This document shows, piece by piece, positions 8,301 to 18,732 of a stretch of 64,000 bases of DNA. The stretch is from JAKFDI01 sp044508835. Lineage in GTDB: Bacteria > Pseudomonadota > Gammaproteobacteria > Burkholderiales > Burkholderiaceae_C. The notes under the pieces are model-generated. The model had not been told where the DNA came from. It was given only the letters and a program-made list of their open reading frames with translations, and did no database searches. Position 1 is the stretch's first letter. Every line of letters starts with the position of its first letter. The stretch lies in assembly GCA_044508835.1 (NCBI GenBank), contig JBIQHD010000003.1, forward strand, positions 186,001 through 250,000, read 5' to 3'. The position numbers were made by a program, and so were the translations under genes.

Positions 8301-9476
8301 TCAATACGCCGGCACGCGGCGGGCGAGCAGCTTGGCGGAGGCCGCCGTGGCGATGGCCGACAGCGCCAGGCAGCCCCAGATCACCGGCGCGTAGCTGCCG
8401 TGGCGGTCGAACATCCAGCCGGCCGCGAACGGGCCGAGCAGGCTGCCGAAGCCCGCGCCGGTGTAGAGCGTGCCGAGGATGGCCGACACCGCCCGGGCGC
8501 CGAACATGTCCATGCAGATCGCGGGCATCAGCGAGACGACGGCGCCGTAGCTCAGCCCGAACCACAGCGCGAACACCGCCAGCGCCGCGTAGCCGCCGGC
8601 CCCCTGCCACACGAGGAAGGCCAGCCCCATCGACGCCTGCATCAGCACGATGGCCGGCACGCGCCCCAGGCGGTCGGCCAGGCCGCCGATGGCGAAGCGC
8701 CCGAACACGCTGCCCGCGCCGATCAGCCCGACCAGGCCGACGGCGCCGGCCTCGGCCACGCCGAGGTCGCGCGCCGCCGCCGAGACGTGGGCGAAGGGAA
8801 TGAACATCACCGGCCCGGCGGCCACCGCCGCGACGTAGAGCCAGAGAAAGCGCCGGCTGAGCAGCGCCTCGCGCAGGGTGGCGCCGGGCGGCACCGTGGC
8901 CGCGGCCGGAAGCGGCGCGCGGCGCAGCAGCCACGCCGCCGTGAGGCCGACGGCGAGCACGCCCAGCGCCAGCACCCGCAGCGCGCCGCGCCAGTCCAGC
9001 GCGCCGATCGCCGCCGTGGTGAGCAGCGGCACGACCAGCGTGCCCACCCCGATGCCCGCGCTCGCGATGCCGGCGGCGAGCCCGCGCCGCTGCGTGAACC
9101 AGGGCGACACGCTGGCGATCGAGGGCGTGTAGACCAGCGCCACGCCGATGCCGATGCCCACGCCGTAGGCGACGTACACCGCCGTGATCGAAGCGGCGAA
9201 GCTCGTCGCCAGCAGGCCGGCGGCGATGAAGAGCATGCCGGCGCAGCAGACGAGCCGCGGCCCGAAGCGGTCGGCCAGCATGCCGGCGCCCGCGCCGAGC
9301 ATGAAGTAGATCAGCCCGCACAGGCCGAACACCAGCGACACCTCGGCGCGCTTCACCGCGAACTCCGCCTCGAAGGGCGCGAAGAACGCGGCGAAGGAAT
9401 ACGCCACGCCGAAGATGACGGCGAGGCTGGCGAAGGCGGCCCAGACGACGACCCAGGCGTAGCGTTGTTCCTGCAT
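8301..9476 (-). CDS. MFS transporter, oxalate/formate antiporter-like (OFA) family
   Basis: A 391-residue major facilitator with about twelve hydrophobic helices. The start MQEQRYAWVVVWAAFASLAV and the loop motif GMLADRFGPRLV (motif A) are typical of the OFA/monocarboxylate group. A second motif-A-like loop, GGLADRLGRVP, lies after helix 8. It is an inner-membrane proton-linked carrier for small organic anions by family. It sits beside a sigma-54 regulator and the malonate genes, so a malonate or related dicarboxylate is a reasonable guess. The start ATG 9476 is about 70 bases after the regulator's stop. Confidence 0.85.
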   Translation of the reverse strand: MQEQRYAWVVVWAAFASLAVIFGVAYSFAAFFAPFEAEFAVKRAEVSLVFGLCGLIYFMLGAGAGMLADRFGPRLVCCAGMLFIAAGLLATSFAASITAVYVAYGVGIGIGVALVYTPSIASVSPWFTQRRGLAAGIASAGIGVGTLVVPLLTTAAIGALDWRGALRVLALGVLAVGLTAAWLLRRAPLPAAATVPPGATLREALLSRRFLWLYVAAVAAGPVMFIPFAHVSAAARDLGVAEAGAVGLVGLIGAGSVFGRFAIGGLADRLGRVPAIVLMQASMGLAFLVWQGAGGYAALAVFALWFGLSYGAVVSLMPAICMDMFGARAVSAILGTLYTGAGFGSLLGPFAAGWMFDRHGSYAPVIWGCLALSAIATAASAKLLARRVPAY

Positions 9477-9547
9477 GGCGGAGCAGTCTAGGGATGTTTG
9501 CGCACGGCGGCATCGCGGAAAGCCGGGGGCCCGCGGCCCCGCGCCGC

Positions 9548-11035
<1,488 letters not shown>

Positions 11036-11122
11036 GGGTACTGCGGCGGCGGAGGCGGCGCTGTCTGGTCGTCGGGCACTGTAGCCGCGGCGGACAGGTG
11101 TGACATCCGCGTTCACGCGCAC

Positions 11123-11136
11123 GGCGCCCAGGTTGC
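11123..11136 (+). promoter_or_regulatory. candidate sigma-54 promoter for the malonyl-CoA decarboxylase operon
   Basis: GG at 11123-11124 and GC at 11135-11136 have exactly ten bases between them, with TT before the GC (GGCGCCCAGGTTGC). The -12 half (TTGC) is consensus; the -24 half (CGGCGCC against TGGCACG) is only fair. It lies about 64 bases before the start codon. Support comes from the divergent sigma-54 activator with an intact GAFTGA. Confidence 0.45.
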
Positions 11137-11199
11137 GCAAGCGCGCCGCGCCGGCTGTAATGCGCCGCGGGCCATCCGCCACGAACGCAAGGAGTACGC

Positions 11200-12498
11200 A
11201 TGCTCGACGGCCTTCGCGCTGCCGCCCGCCGCGCCACCGGCGAATACGCCGTGCGCAGCCTGATGAGCGACTGCCGGCGGCTGCTGTCCGAGCGCGGCGA
11301 GGCCAACAGCGCCACCATCGCGCGCAGCCTCGTCGGCCGCTTCGAGGCGCTGGACACCGCCGAGGAGGCGCTGTTCTTCGAGCGGCTGCTGCGCGAGTTC
11401 AACCCCGACCCGAAGGCCGTGCTCGACGCCGCCCAGGCCTTCGCCGCCGAGCCGGGCGCCGACCACCTCGCCCGGCTGACGCAGGCCGCCGAGCCGCCGC
11501 GCCAGGAGCTGCTGCGGCGCATCAACCGCCTGCCGGGCGGCACCGCGGCCATCGTCGGCATGCGCCGCGCGCTGCTCGGCCGGCTGGGCAAGCAGCCCGA
11601 ACTGCGCGCGGTCGAGGCCGACTTCCTGCACCTGCTGTCGAGCTGGTTCAACCCCGGCTTCCTGCAGCTGCAGAAGGTCGACTGGAACTCGCCCGCGCAG
11701 CTGCTGGAGCAGCTCATCCGCCACGAGGCGGTGCACGCCATCGACGGCTGGGACGACCTGCGCCGCCGGCTGGAGCCCGACCGCCGCTGCTTCGCCTTCT
11801 TCCACCCGCAGCTGCCGGCGGAGCCGCTCATCTTCGTGGAGGTGGCACTGCTGCCGGAGATGCCCGGCGCCATCGCGCCGCTGCTGGCCAAGGCCGAGCA
11901 GCCGGCGCGGCCGGAGAAGTTCCGCGTGGCGGCGTTCTATTCGATCAGCAACTGCCAGCCGGGGCTCAAGGGCGTGTCGCTCGGCAACTTCCTGATCAAG
12001 CGCGTGGCCGAGGAGCTCAAGCGCGAGCTGCCGCAGCTGCGCAGCTTCTGCACGCTGTCGCCGATGCCCGGCTTCGCGCGCTGGGTGCGCGACGGCGCCG
12101 CGAGCGAGCGCGTGCCCGAGGCGCGCGCCGAGCGCCTGGCCGCGGCGCGCCGCGCGGTCGCCGACGCCTGCGGGCCGGGGCTGGAGAAGCTGTCCAGCGC
12201 CACCGCGCTGAAGGGCCTGGACGACGACGCGCTGCAGGCGCTGACGCGGCTCGGCGCCTTCTACCTCGCCTTCCACTCCACTGCGCCGGGCGGCGACCCG
12301 GTGGCGCGCTTCCACCTCGACAACGGCGCGCGGCTCGAGCGGCTCGACCCGCTGGGCGACCTGTCGGCCAAGGGGGTGAAGCAATCGTTTGCCCTGATGG
12401 TGAACTACCTCTACGACCTCGATCGCATCGAGGCCCACCATGAGCAGTTCATCGAAGGCAAGGTGGCGCATTCGCGCGCCATCGCTTCGCTGCTCTGA
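11200..12498 (+). CDS. matA: malonyl-CoA decarboxylase
   Basis: A 432-residue protein with the hallmarks of malonyl-CoA decarboxylase, which turns malonyl-CoA into acetyl-CoA and CO2. The HEAVHAIDGWDDLRRRL stretch, FYSISNCQPGLKGVSLGNFL and the TLSPMPGFARW motif are diagnostic; the first His and the Ser/Thr in these motifs belong to the acyltransferase-like active site of the family. No signal peptide, so it is cytoplasmic. Start ATG 11200 is preceded by AAGGAG. It is followed after 26 bases by a Bug-type binding protein and, two genes later, by a malonyl-CoA synthetase, which together make a malonate pathway. Expression is probably sigma-54 dependent. Confidence 0.93.
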   Translation: MLDGLRAAARRATGEYAVRSLMSDCRRLLSERGEANSATIARSLVGRFEALDTAEEALFFERLLREFNPDPKAVLDAAQAFAAEPGADHLARLTQAAEPPRQELLRRINRLPGGTAAIVGMRRALLGRLGKQPELRAVEADFLHLLSSWFNPGFLQLQKVDWNSPAQLLEQLIRHEAVHAIDGWDDLRRRLEPDRRCFAFFHPQLPAEPLIFVEVALLPEMPGAIAPLLAKAEQPARPEKFRVAAFYSISNCQPGLKGVSLGNFLIKRVAEELKRELPQLRSFCTLSPMPGFARWVRDGAASERVPEARAERLAAARRAVADACGPGLEKLSSATALKGLDDDALQALTRLGAFYLAFHSTAPGGDPVARFHLDNGARLERLDPLGDLSAKGVKQSFALMVNYLYDLDRIEAHHEQFIEGKVAHSRAIASLL

Positions 12499-12524
12499 AC
12501 GACTTTCACAACGACGGAGACGAC

Positions 12525-13538
12525 ATGACCCAGCCCCTGCCCTCGCCCCTGACCGCCCGCGGCCTGCGCCGCCGCCGCCTGCTGCAGGCCGCCGCCGGCG
12601 CCGCCGTGCTCGGCGCCCCGCTCGCCCGCGCGCAGGGCGCCTGGCCGGCCAAGCCGGTGACCTTCGTCGTGCCCTTCCCGGCCGGCGGCGGCACCGACGC
12701 CTTCGCCCGCCCGCTGTGCGCCGCGCTCACCCGCAGCCTGGACAAGCAGGTGGTGATCGACAACCGCGGCGGCGCCGGCGGCACCGTGGGCGCGGGCGTG
12801 GCCGCGCGCGCCGCCCCCGACGGCTACACCTTCTTCATGGGCGCGGTGCACCACGCCATCGCGCCGTCGATGTACCCCAAGCTCGACTACGACCTGGAAA
12901 AGGACTTCGTGCCCGTCGGGCTGATCTCCAGCGTGCCGCAGACCATCGTGGTGAACCCGACGCGCCTGCCGGTCGCCGACCTGCGCAGCCTGCTCGACCG
13001 GGCGCGCAAGAACCCGGGGCAGCTCAACTACGCCTCGGCCGGCAACGGCACCTCGCACCATCTCGCCGGCGAGCTGTTCAAGCTGCAGACCAAGACCTTC
13101 ATCACCCACATTCCCTACCGCGGCGCGGGCCCGGCGCTGCAGGACCTGATCGGCGGCCAGGTCGACATGATGTTCGACGGCCTCGGCTCCTCGTCCGCGC
13201 ACATCAAGGGCGGGCGCATCAAGGCGCTGGCGGTGGCGTCGTCGCGGCGCGCGCCCGGATTCCCCGACATTCCCACCGCCGCCGAAGCCGGCCTGCCGGG
13301 CTATGAAGTCGCGTCCTGGTATGCCTTGTGGGCACCCAAGGGAACCCCCGAGGAGGCGGTATCTCGCATGCAGGCGGAAATGGCCAAGGCTTTCGCCTCG
13401 CCCGATATTCAGACCCTTTGGACGAATCTCGGCACCGAGACGCCCAAGCTTTACGGCGAGGCTTTCGGCCGCTTTGTCAGCGCCGAGATCAAGCGCTGGG
13501 CCGAAGTCGTGAAGGGGTCGGGCGCGAAACTCGATTGA
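12525..13538 (+). CDS. Bug-family (TctC-like) periplasmic substrate-binding protein
   Basis: A 337-residue Bug receptor. The signal region RRRRLLQAAAGAAVLGAPLA with twin Arg suggests Tat export, and the mature part begins WPAKPVTFVVPFPAGGGTD, the family's ligand-loop signature. A second loop (YASAGNGTSHHLAGELFK) is also typical. Bug proteins bind carboxylic acids and feed TctAB permeases or signalling; no TctAB is seen here. Its place after malonyl-CoA decarboxylase suggests malonate as ligand. The last ~240 bases use noticeably less GC-biased codons than the rest of the gene, a pattern that continues into the next gene's start. Confidence 0.92.
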   Translation: MTQPLPSPLTARGLRRRRLLQAAAGAAVLGAPLARAQGAWPAKPVTFVVPFPAGGGTDAFARPLCAALTRSLDKQVVIDNRGGAGGTVGAGVAARAAPDGYTFFMGAVHHAIAPSMYPKLDYDLEKDFVPVGLISSVPQTIVVNPTRLPVADLRSLLDRARKNPGQLNYASAGNGTSHHLAGELFKLQTKTFITHIPYRGAGPALQDLIGGQVDMMFDGLGSSSAHIKGGRIKALAVASSRRAPGFPDIPTAAEAGLPGYEVASWYALWAPKGTPEEAVSRMQAEMAKAFASPDIQTLWTNLGTETPKLYGEAFGRFVSAEIKRWAEVVKGSGAKLD

Positions 13539-13553
13539 ATCGGCATGGAATGA

Positions 13554-13583
13554 AAAGCCGGCTTTCGACGAAAGTCCGGCTTT
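13554..13583 (+). terminator. hairpin terminator after the Bug gene
   Basis: AAAGCCGG (13554-13561) pairs with CCGGCTTT (13576-13583). Inside, CTTTC pairs with GAAAG around GAC, giving a long stem with a single unpaired T. It is followed by a T/C-rich run (CGTCTATTCTTG). It separates the malonate genes from the H-NS gene. Confidence 0.7.
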
Positions 13584-13628
13584 CGTCTATTCTTGCGTCC
13601 TTCAATCGCTTTCCGGGCATTTCCACCT

Positions 13629-14114
13629 ATGACCAAGACGTACCAGCAATTGGTGAAACAGATCGAGTCCTTGAAGCACCAGGCCGACCAGGTCCGGCGC
13701 AAGGAAGTGCAAGGCGTCGTCTCGCGCATCAAGGAAGCCATCGCGGCCTACGAGCTGACGCCCGAGGATCTGTTCGGAAAGGGGTCCCGTGCCGGCGGCG
13801 CCGCGCAGCCGAAGTCGTCCCGTGCCAAGGCAGGCGCCGCGCGCGCGGCCTACCAGGACGGAGCGGGCAACGCCTGGTCGGGCCGCGGCCCGCGCCCGCA
13901 GTGGCTGAAGGCGGCGCTCGCCGAGGGCAAGTCGCTCGAGGACTTCGCCGTCGGCAAGCGCCGCGCGGCGCGCGCCAAGCCGGCCAAGAAGTTCAAGGTC
14001 GCCGCCAAGTACCGCGACGAGGCCGGCAACACCTGGAGCGGCCGCGGCTCGCGCCCGCGCTGGCTGCAGGCCGCGCTCGACAACGGCCGCACGCTCGAGG
14101 AACTGGCCGTCTGA
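13629..14114 (+). CDS. H-NS family nucleoid protein with duplicated DNA-binding domain
   Basis: A 161-residue protein. An N-terminal coiled-coil oligomerisation region (1-45) and a basic Ala/Lys linker are followed by two copies of the H-NS DNA-binding motif: residues 75-108 (GNAWSGRGPRPQWLKAAL) and 128-161 (GNTWSGRGSRPRWLQAAL). Ordinary H-NS has one. H-NS silences AT-rich, often acquired DNA. Start ATG 13629 is preferred over an upstream TTG at 13593 because the coiled coil begins there. The 5' part uses less GC-rich codons than neighbours. It has its own upstream terminator and is probably transcribed alone or with the HD gene. Confidence 0.88.
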   Translation: MTKTYQQLVKQIESLKHQADQVRRKEVQGVVSRIKEAIAAYELTPEDLFGKGSRAGGAAQPKSSRAKAGAARAAYQDGAGNAWSGRGPRPQWLKAALAEGKSLEDFAVGKRRAARAKPAKKFKVAAKYRDEAGNTWSGRGSRPRWLQAALDNGRTLEELAV

Positions 14115-14166
14115 TGGCGCGGCGGCGCGGCCGCCCGCGCGGCCGCGCCTTGCAGTCGTCGATGCC

Positions 14167-14796
14167 TTGACCGCCGTCTCCTCGCCCTCCCGCTGGGCCG
14201 CCCTGTGGCAGGCGCTCGGCGCGCCGCACGTCGACCCCGCCCTGCGCGAGCGCCTTCTCGCGTGCTGGAACGAGCCCGCGCGCCGCTACCACACCGCGCA
14301 GCACCTCGGCGAATGCCTGCACCACTTCGCCGCCGTCCGCGGCGAGGCGCGCCGCCCGGCCGAGGTCGAGCTGGCGCTGTGGTTCCACGATGCCGTCCAC
14401 GACCCGCGAGCGGGCGACAACGAGCAGCGCAGCGCCGACTGGGCCCGGTCGGCCGCGCTGGCCGCCGGCGTCGACCCGGCCGCCGCCGCGCGCGTGCACG
14501 CCCTGGTGATGGCGACCTGCCACCACGCCGCGCCGGCCGGCGCCGACGAGGCCCTGCTGGTCGACATCGACCTGGCCATCCTCGGCGCCGACGCCTCCCG
14601 CTTCGGCGAGTACGAACGCCAGGTGAGGGCCGAGTACGCCTGGGTCCCCGAGGCGCTCTACCGCGAGCGGCGCGCGGCGGTGCTGCAGGGCTTTCTCGAA
14701 CGCCCGCGGCTCTTCACCACCGACCGCTTCTTCGCCATGCTGGAAGACCGTGCGCGGGACAACCTGCGCGAATCGATCCGGCGGCTCGCCGCCTGA
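14167..14796 (+). CDS. HD-superfamily metal-dependent phosphohydrolase (predicted)
   Basis: A 209-residue protein resembling the COG4339 HD-hydrolase group. YHTAQHLGE (about 38-46) supplies a histidine, ALWFHDAVHD holds the HD pair, and CHHAAP with DIDLAILG gives later His and Asp ligands. These would hold two metal ions and hydrolyse a phosphomonoester or nucleotide; the substrate is unknown. The only plausible start in frame is TTG 14167, since the nearby ATG triplets are out of frame. It lies between the H-NS gene and malonyl-CoA synthetase with 76 bases to the latter. Confidence 0.8.
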   Translation: MTAVSSPSRWAALWQALGAPHVDPALRERLLACWNEPARRYHTAQHLGECLHHFAAVRGEARRPAEVELALWFHDAVHDPRAGDNEQRSADWARSAALAAGVDPAAAARVHALVMATCHHAAPAGADEALLVDIDLAILGADASRFGEYERQVRAEYAWVPEALYRERRAAVLQGFLERPRLFTTDRFFAMLEDRARDNLRESIRRLAA

Positions 14797-14872
14797 GCGC
14801 CCGGGAGGCGGCCCGCGCCGCCCCAACGCACCCCGCCTGCCCACGACCCCACACGACCGCCCCGCACCTTCC

Positions 14873-16405
14873 ATGAACGACAACCTCTTCAGCGCCCTGC
14901 GCGACGCCTTCCCGTCCGACCTGGACAGCGTGGCCATCGAGACCGCCGACGGCGAGCGCCTCGACTACAGCTGGCGCGACCTCGACCGCGCCACGGCCAT
15001 GATGGCCAACCTGCTGCAGTCGCTCGACCTGCCCGAGGGCGCGCGCATCGCCGTGCAGACCGAGAAGTCGGTCGAGGCGCTGATGCTCTACCTCGCGGTG
15101 CTGCGCGCCGGCTTCGTCTACCTGCCGCTGAACCCCGCCTACCAGAGCAGCGAGATCGAGTACTTCATCGGCGACGCCGAGCCGAGCGTCGTGGTGTGCG
15201 CCGGGCGGCACTTCGCCTGGGTCAGCCGCATCGCCTTCAGCGCGGGCACGAAACACGTGTTCACGCTCAACGACGACCGCACCGGCACGCTGCTCGAGCG
15301 CGCCGCCGCGCACGGCGACCGGCACACGCCGGCGGTCCGGCATGCCGACGACCTCGCCTCCATCATCTACACCAGCGGCACCACCGGGCGCAGCAAGGGG
15401 GCGATGCTCACGCACGGCAACCTGCTATCGAACGCGATGACGCTCAAGCGCTACTGGGGCTGGCGCCCGGGCGACGTGCTCATCCACACCCTGCCGATCT
15501 TCCACGTGCACGGCCTGTTCGTCGCCTCGCACGGCGCGCTGCTCAACGGCAGCAAGATGATCTGGTTCGCCCGCTTCGACCCGAAGGCGGTGATCGCGCA
15601 GCTGCCGCGCGCCACGGTGTTCATGGGCGTGCCCACGCTGTACGTGCGGCTGCTGGCCGAGCCCGGCCTGGACCGCCAGGCCTGCAGCCGCATGCGGCTG
15701 TTCATCAGCGGCTCGGCGCCGCTGCTGATCGAGACCTTCGAGCAGTTCCGCGAGCGCACCGGCCACACCATCCTGGAGCGCTACGGCATGAGCGAGACCG
15801 CCATGCTCACCTCCAACCCCTGCCGGCCGGAAGACGGCGAGCGCCGCGGCGGCACCGTGGGCTTCCCGCTGCCCGAGGTGGGCCTGCGCGTGCGCGACGA
15901 CGCCGGCCAGCCGGTGCCGGTGAACGAGATCGGCAACATCGAGGTGCGCGGCCCCAACGTGTTCAAGGGCTACTGGCGCATGCCCGAGAAGACCGCGGCC
16001 GAGTTCACCGCCGACGGCTGGTTCAGGACCGGCGACGTGGGCCGCGTGGACGCGCAGGGCTACGTCACCATCGTCGGGCGCAGCAAGGACCTCATCATCA
16101 GCGGCGGCTACAACGTCTACCCGGCCGAGATCGAGGGCTACCTCAACGAGCTGCCTGGCGTGAACGAGAGCGCCGTGATCGGCGTGCCGCACGCCGACTT
16201 CGGCGAGGCGGTGATCGCCGTCGTGGTGCCCAAGCCCGGCGCCTCGCTCGACGCGGGCGGGCTCATCGCCGCGCTGAAGGGCCGCATCGCCGGCTTCAAG
16301 GTGCCCAAGCAGCTGCTGCTCGCACACGAGCTGCCGCGCAACGTCATGGGCAAGGTGCAGAAGAACCTGCTGCGCCAGCAGCACGCGCAGATCTTCAGCC
16401 GCTGA
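14873..16405 (+). CDS. matB: malonyl-CoA synthetase
   Basis: A 510-residue acyl-adenylate-forming enzyme. The P-loop-like motif YTSGTTGRSKG (166-176), ERYGMSETAML (302-311) and the C-terminal catalytic lysine in NVMGKVQK are all present. The ERYGMSET variant and overall length fit malonyl-CoA synthetase (MatB), which makes malonyl-CoA from malonate, CoA and ATP. With the decarboxylase at 11200 it would convert malonate to acetyl-CoA. Start ATG 14873. The sensor kinase follows after only 37 bases and may share the transcript. A methylmalonate or general short-acyl ligase is a less likely alternative. Confidence 0.9.
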   Translation: MNDNLFSALRDAFPSDLDSVAIETADGERLDYSWRDLDRATAMMANLLQSLDLPEGARIAVQTEKSVEALMLYLAVLRAGFVYLPLNPAYQSSEIEYFIGDAEPSVVVCAGRHFAWVSRIAFSAGTKHVFTLNDDRTGTLLERAAAHGDRHTPAVRHADDLASIIYTSGTTGRSKGAMLTHGNLLSNAMTLKRYWGWRPGDVLIHTLPIFHVHGLFVASHGALLNGSKMIWFARFDPKAVIAQLPRATVFMGVPTLYVRLLAEPGLDRQACSRMRLFISGSAPLLIETFEQFRERTGHTILERYGMSETAMLTSNPCRPEDGERRGGTVGFPLPEVGLRVRDDAGQPVPVNEIGNIEVRGPNVFKGYWRMPEKTAAEFTADGWFRTGDVGRVDAQGYVTIVGRSKDLIISGGYNVYPAEIEGYLNELPGVNESAVIGVPHADFGEAVIAVVVPKPGASLDAGGLIAALKGRIAGFKVPKQLLLAHELPRNVMGKVQKNLLRQQHAQIFSR

Positions 16406-16442
16406 CGCCGCGGCGCGCACCTCGACGCGGGAACCGGCCCCG

Positions 16443-18692
16443 ATGAACTTCCTGCGGCGCGGCCTGCTGCCCGGCACCGTGCGCGGGCGCCTCATGCTGC
16501 TCGTGCTCGCCACGCTGCTGCCGAGCGTGGCGGTCTCGCTCTTCGCCGCCTTCACCACCTACCGCGACGAGCGCGGCGCCGTCACCACCGCCGCGCTCGA
16601 GACGGCCCGGGCGCTCGGCCTCGTGGCCGACCGCGAGCTGCTGTACCGCGTCGGCATCCTCGAGACGCTGGCCGTCTCGCGCCAGCTGCGCGGCGGCGAC
16701 CTGCGCGCCTTCTACGAGGAAGCGCGCGCCGTGGCGCCGATGCGCGAGACCGCCATCGTGTTCAGCGACGCCCGCGGCCGGGTGGTGTTCAACACCCGCG
16801 TGCCCTTCGGCGAGACGCCGCCGCCCGCGCCGGTGCTGGCCGAGCGCTCGCGCGATGCGCGCGGCAAGCCGCTGCTGGTGTCCGACCTGTACCGCTCGCC
16901 CACCACCGCCCGCTACAGCTTCGCCGTCGGCGTGCCGGTGGTGCAGGACGGCGAGGTGCTCGGCACGCTGTCGATGAGCAGCTACGCCACCATGCTGCAG
17001 GGCATCTTCGACCAGCAGGCGCTGCCGTCGCGATGGACCGGCTCGCTCACCGACGCCCGGGGCTACGTCGTGGCGCGCAGCCTCAACCCCGAGAAGAACG
17101 TCGGGCACCGCGCCACGCCCGACATGCTGGAGCGCCTGGCCAAGGGCAACGAGGGCGTGCATCCCACCGTCACGCTCGACGGCGTGCCGGTGGCCACGGT
17201 GTTCAGCCGCGCGCCGATGTCGGGCTGGCGCGTGCTGATCGGCCTGCCGCGCGACGACCTGCAGCGCCCGGCGCTCGAAGCCATGGGCTCGACCCTGCTC
17301 GCCTCGGCGGCGCTGCTGGCGCTCACGCTCTTCAGCGCGGTGCTGATGGGCCGCACCATCGTGCGCCCGGTGCGCCGCCTGTCGCGCGACGCCGAGCGGC
17401 TGCGCCGCGGCGAGCGGCTGGACGAATCGCCCACCGGCCTGGCCGAGACCGACGCCGTGCAGCGCCTGCTCGCCCAGGCGAGCCGCGACCGGCTCGATGC
17501 CGACGAGCGCCTGCACACCCAGGTCCGCGAGGCGGTGAGCGCCGCCCAGCGCGCGCAGGACGCCGTGGTCAGCACGCAGAAGCTCGAGGCCCTGGGCACG
17601 CTCACCGGCGGCATCGCGCACGACTTCAACAACCTGCTGCAGACCATGACCACCGGGCTGGCGCTCGCCTCGCGCCGCTCCACCGAGCCCGGCGTGCGCC
17701 AGGCGCTCGAAGCCTGCGAGCGCGCGGTGACCAAGGCGGTGAAGCTCACGCGCCAGCTCATGGTCTTCGGCCGCGCCCAGCCCGGGCGCACCGACGTGAT
17801 CGACGTGGGCCGGCAGCTGCAGGGCATGACCGAGCTGCTGGGCGGCGCGCTGCGCGCCTCGATCACGCTGTCGATCGACGTCGAGCCGGGGCTCGCGCCG
17901 GTGGAGGTCGACCCGGTGCAGTTCGAGCTCGCCATCCTCAACCTCGCGGTGAACGCGCGCGACGCCATCGCCGACGGCGGCGCGGTGACGATCCGCGCGC
18001 GCAACGCGCAGTTCGCGCCCGACGAGCTGCCCGGCGCGCTGGGCGGGGCCATGGTGGTGGTGAGCGTGGCCGACACCGGCGAAGGCATCGCGCCCGCGCT
18101 GATCGAGAAGGTGTTCGAGCCCTTCTTCACGACCAAGCCGATGGGCAAGGGCTCGGGGCTCGGCCTGGCGCAGGTCTACGGCTTCGCCCGGCGCTCGGGC
18201 GGGCGGGCCACCGTGCGCAGCGAGCCGGGCCGCGGCACCGAGGTCAGCATCATCATGCCCGCCAGCGCCAAGCCGATGGCCGTCGACGCCGCCGACACCG
18301 TGCCGCCCTCGACCCAGCGCTACGCCGGCGCGGTGCTGCTGGTGGAGGACGAACCGCAGGTGCGCGAGATCACCGCCCAGGGCCTGGAGGCGGCCGGCTT
18401 CAGCGTGCAGGCGGTGCCCGACCCGGCCGCCGGCTTCGCCGCGCTGGCGCGCGGGGCGGTGTTCGACGTGGTGCTGAGCGACATCATGATGCCCGGCGGC
18501 ACCAGCGGCCTCGCCTTCGCGCAGCAGCTCGCCGCGGCCTACCCGGCGCTGCCGGTGGTGCTGGCCAGCGGCTACGCCGAGGCGCTGCAGCCGGGGCTGC
18601 CGTTCCCGGTGGTCGCCAAGCCCTACGACATCGACCGGCTGGCGCGGCTGCTGGCCGAGCAGATCGAGGCGGCGGCCCGGCCTTCGGCCTGA
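16443..18692 (+). CDS. hybrid sensor histidine kinase/response regulator
   Basis: A 749-residue membrane kinase. Helix 1 (about 20-40), a large periplasmic dCache-like sensor (about 45-280) and helix 2 (about 283-305) are followed by a HAMP region, a HisKA domain with His393 in GGIAHDFNNLLQ, an HATPase domain (NLAVNARDAI, DTGEGI, GSGLGLAQVYG) and a C-terminal receiver with phospho-acceptor Asp680 in VVLSDIMMPGG. The DFNN form is common in hybrid kinases without a dedicated DNA-binding partner. No separate response regulator lies nearby. Its place right after matB suggests that it senses a carboxylate, but this is only positional. Confidence 0.9.
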   Translation: MNFLRRGLLPGTVRGRLMLLVLATLLPSVAVSLFAAFTTYRDERGAVTTAALETARALGLVADRELLYRVGILETLAVSRQLRGGDLRAFYEEARAVAPMRETAIVFSDARGRVVFNTRVPFGETPPPAPVLAERSRDARGKPLLVSDLYRSPTTARYSFAVGVPVVQDGEVLGTLSMSSYATMLQGIFDQQALPSRWTGSLTDARGYVVARSLNPEKNVGHRATPDMLERLAKGNEGVHPTVTLDGVPVATVFSRAPMSGWRVLIGLPRDDLQRPALEAMGSTLLASAALLALTLFSAVLMGRTIVRPVRRLSRDAERLRRGERLDESPTGLAETDAVQRLLAQASRDRLDADERLHTQVREAVSAAQRAQDAVVSTQKLEALGTLTGGIAHDFNNLLQTMTTGLALASRRSTEPGVRQALEACERAVTKAVKLTRQLMVFGRAQPGRTDVIDVGRQLQGMTELLGGALRASITLSIDVEPGLAPVEVDPVQFELAILNLAVNARDAIADGGAVTIRARNAQFAPDELPGALGGAMVVVSVADTGEGIAPALIEKVFEPFFTTKPMGKGSGLGLAQVYGFARRSGGRATVRSEPGRGTEVSIIMPASAKPMAVDAADTVPPSTQRYAGAVLLVEDEPQVREITAQGLEAAGFSVQAVPDPAAGFAALARGAVFDVVLSDIMMPGGTSGLAFAQQLAAAYPALPVVLASGYAEALQPGLPFPVVAKPYDIDRLARLLAEQIEAAARPSA

Positions 18693-18732
18693 GGCCGCTC
18701 CGTTCCTCGCGCGTGGCCGGATAATCCGCGCC

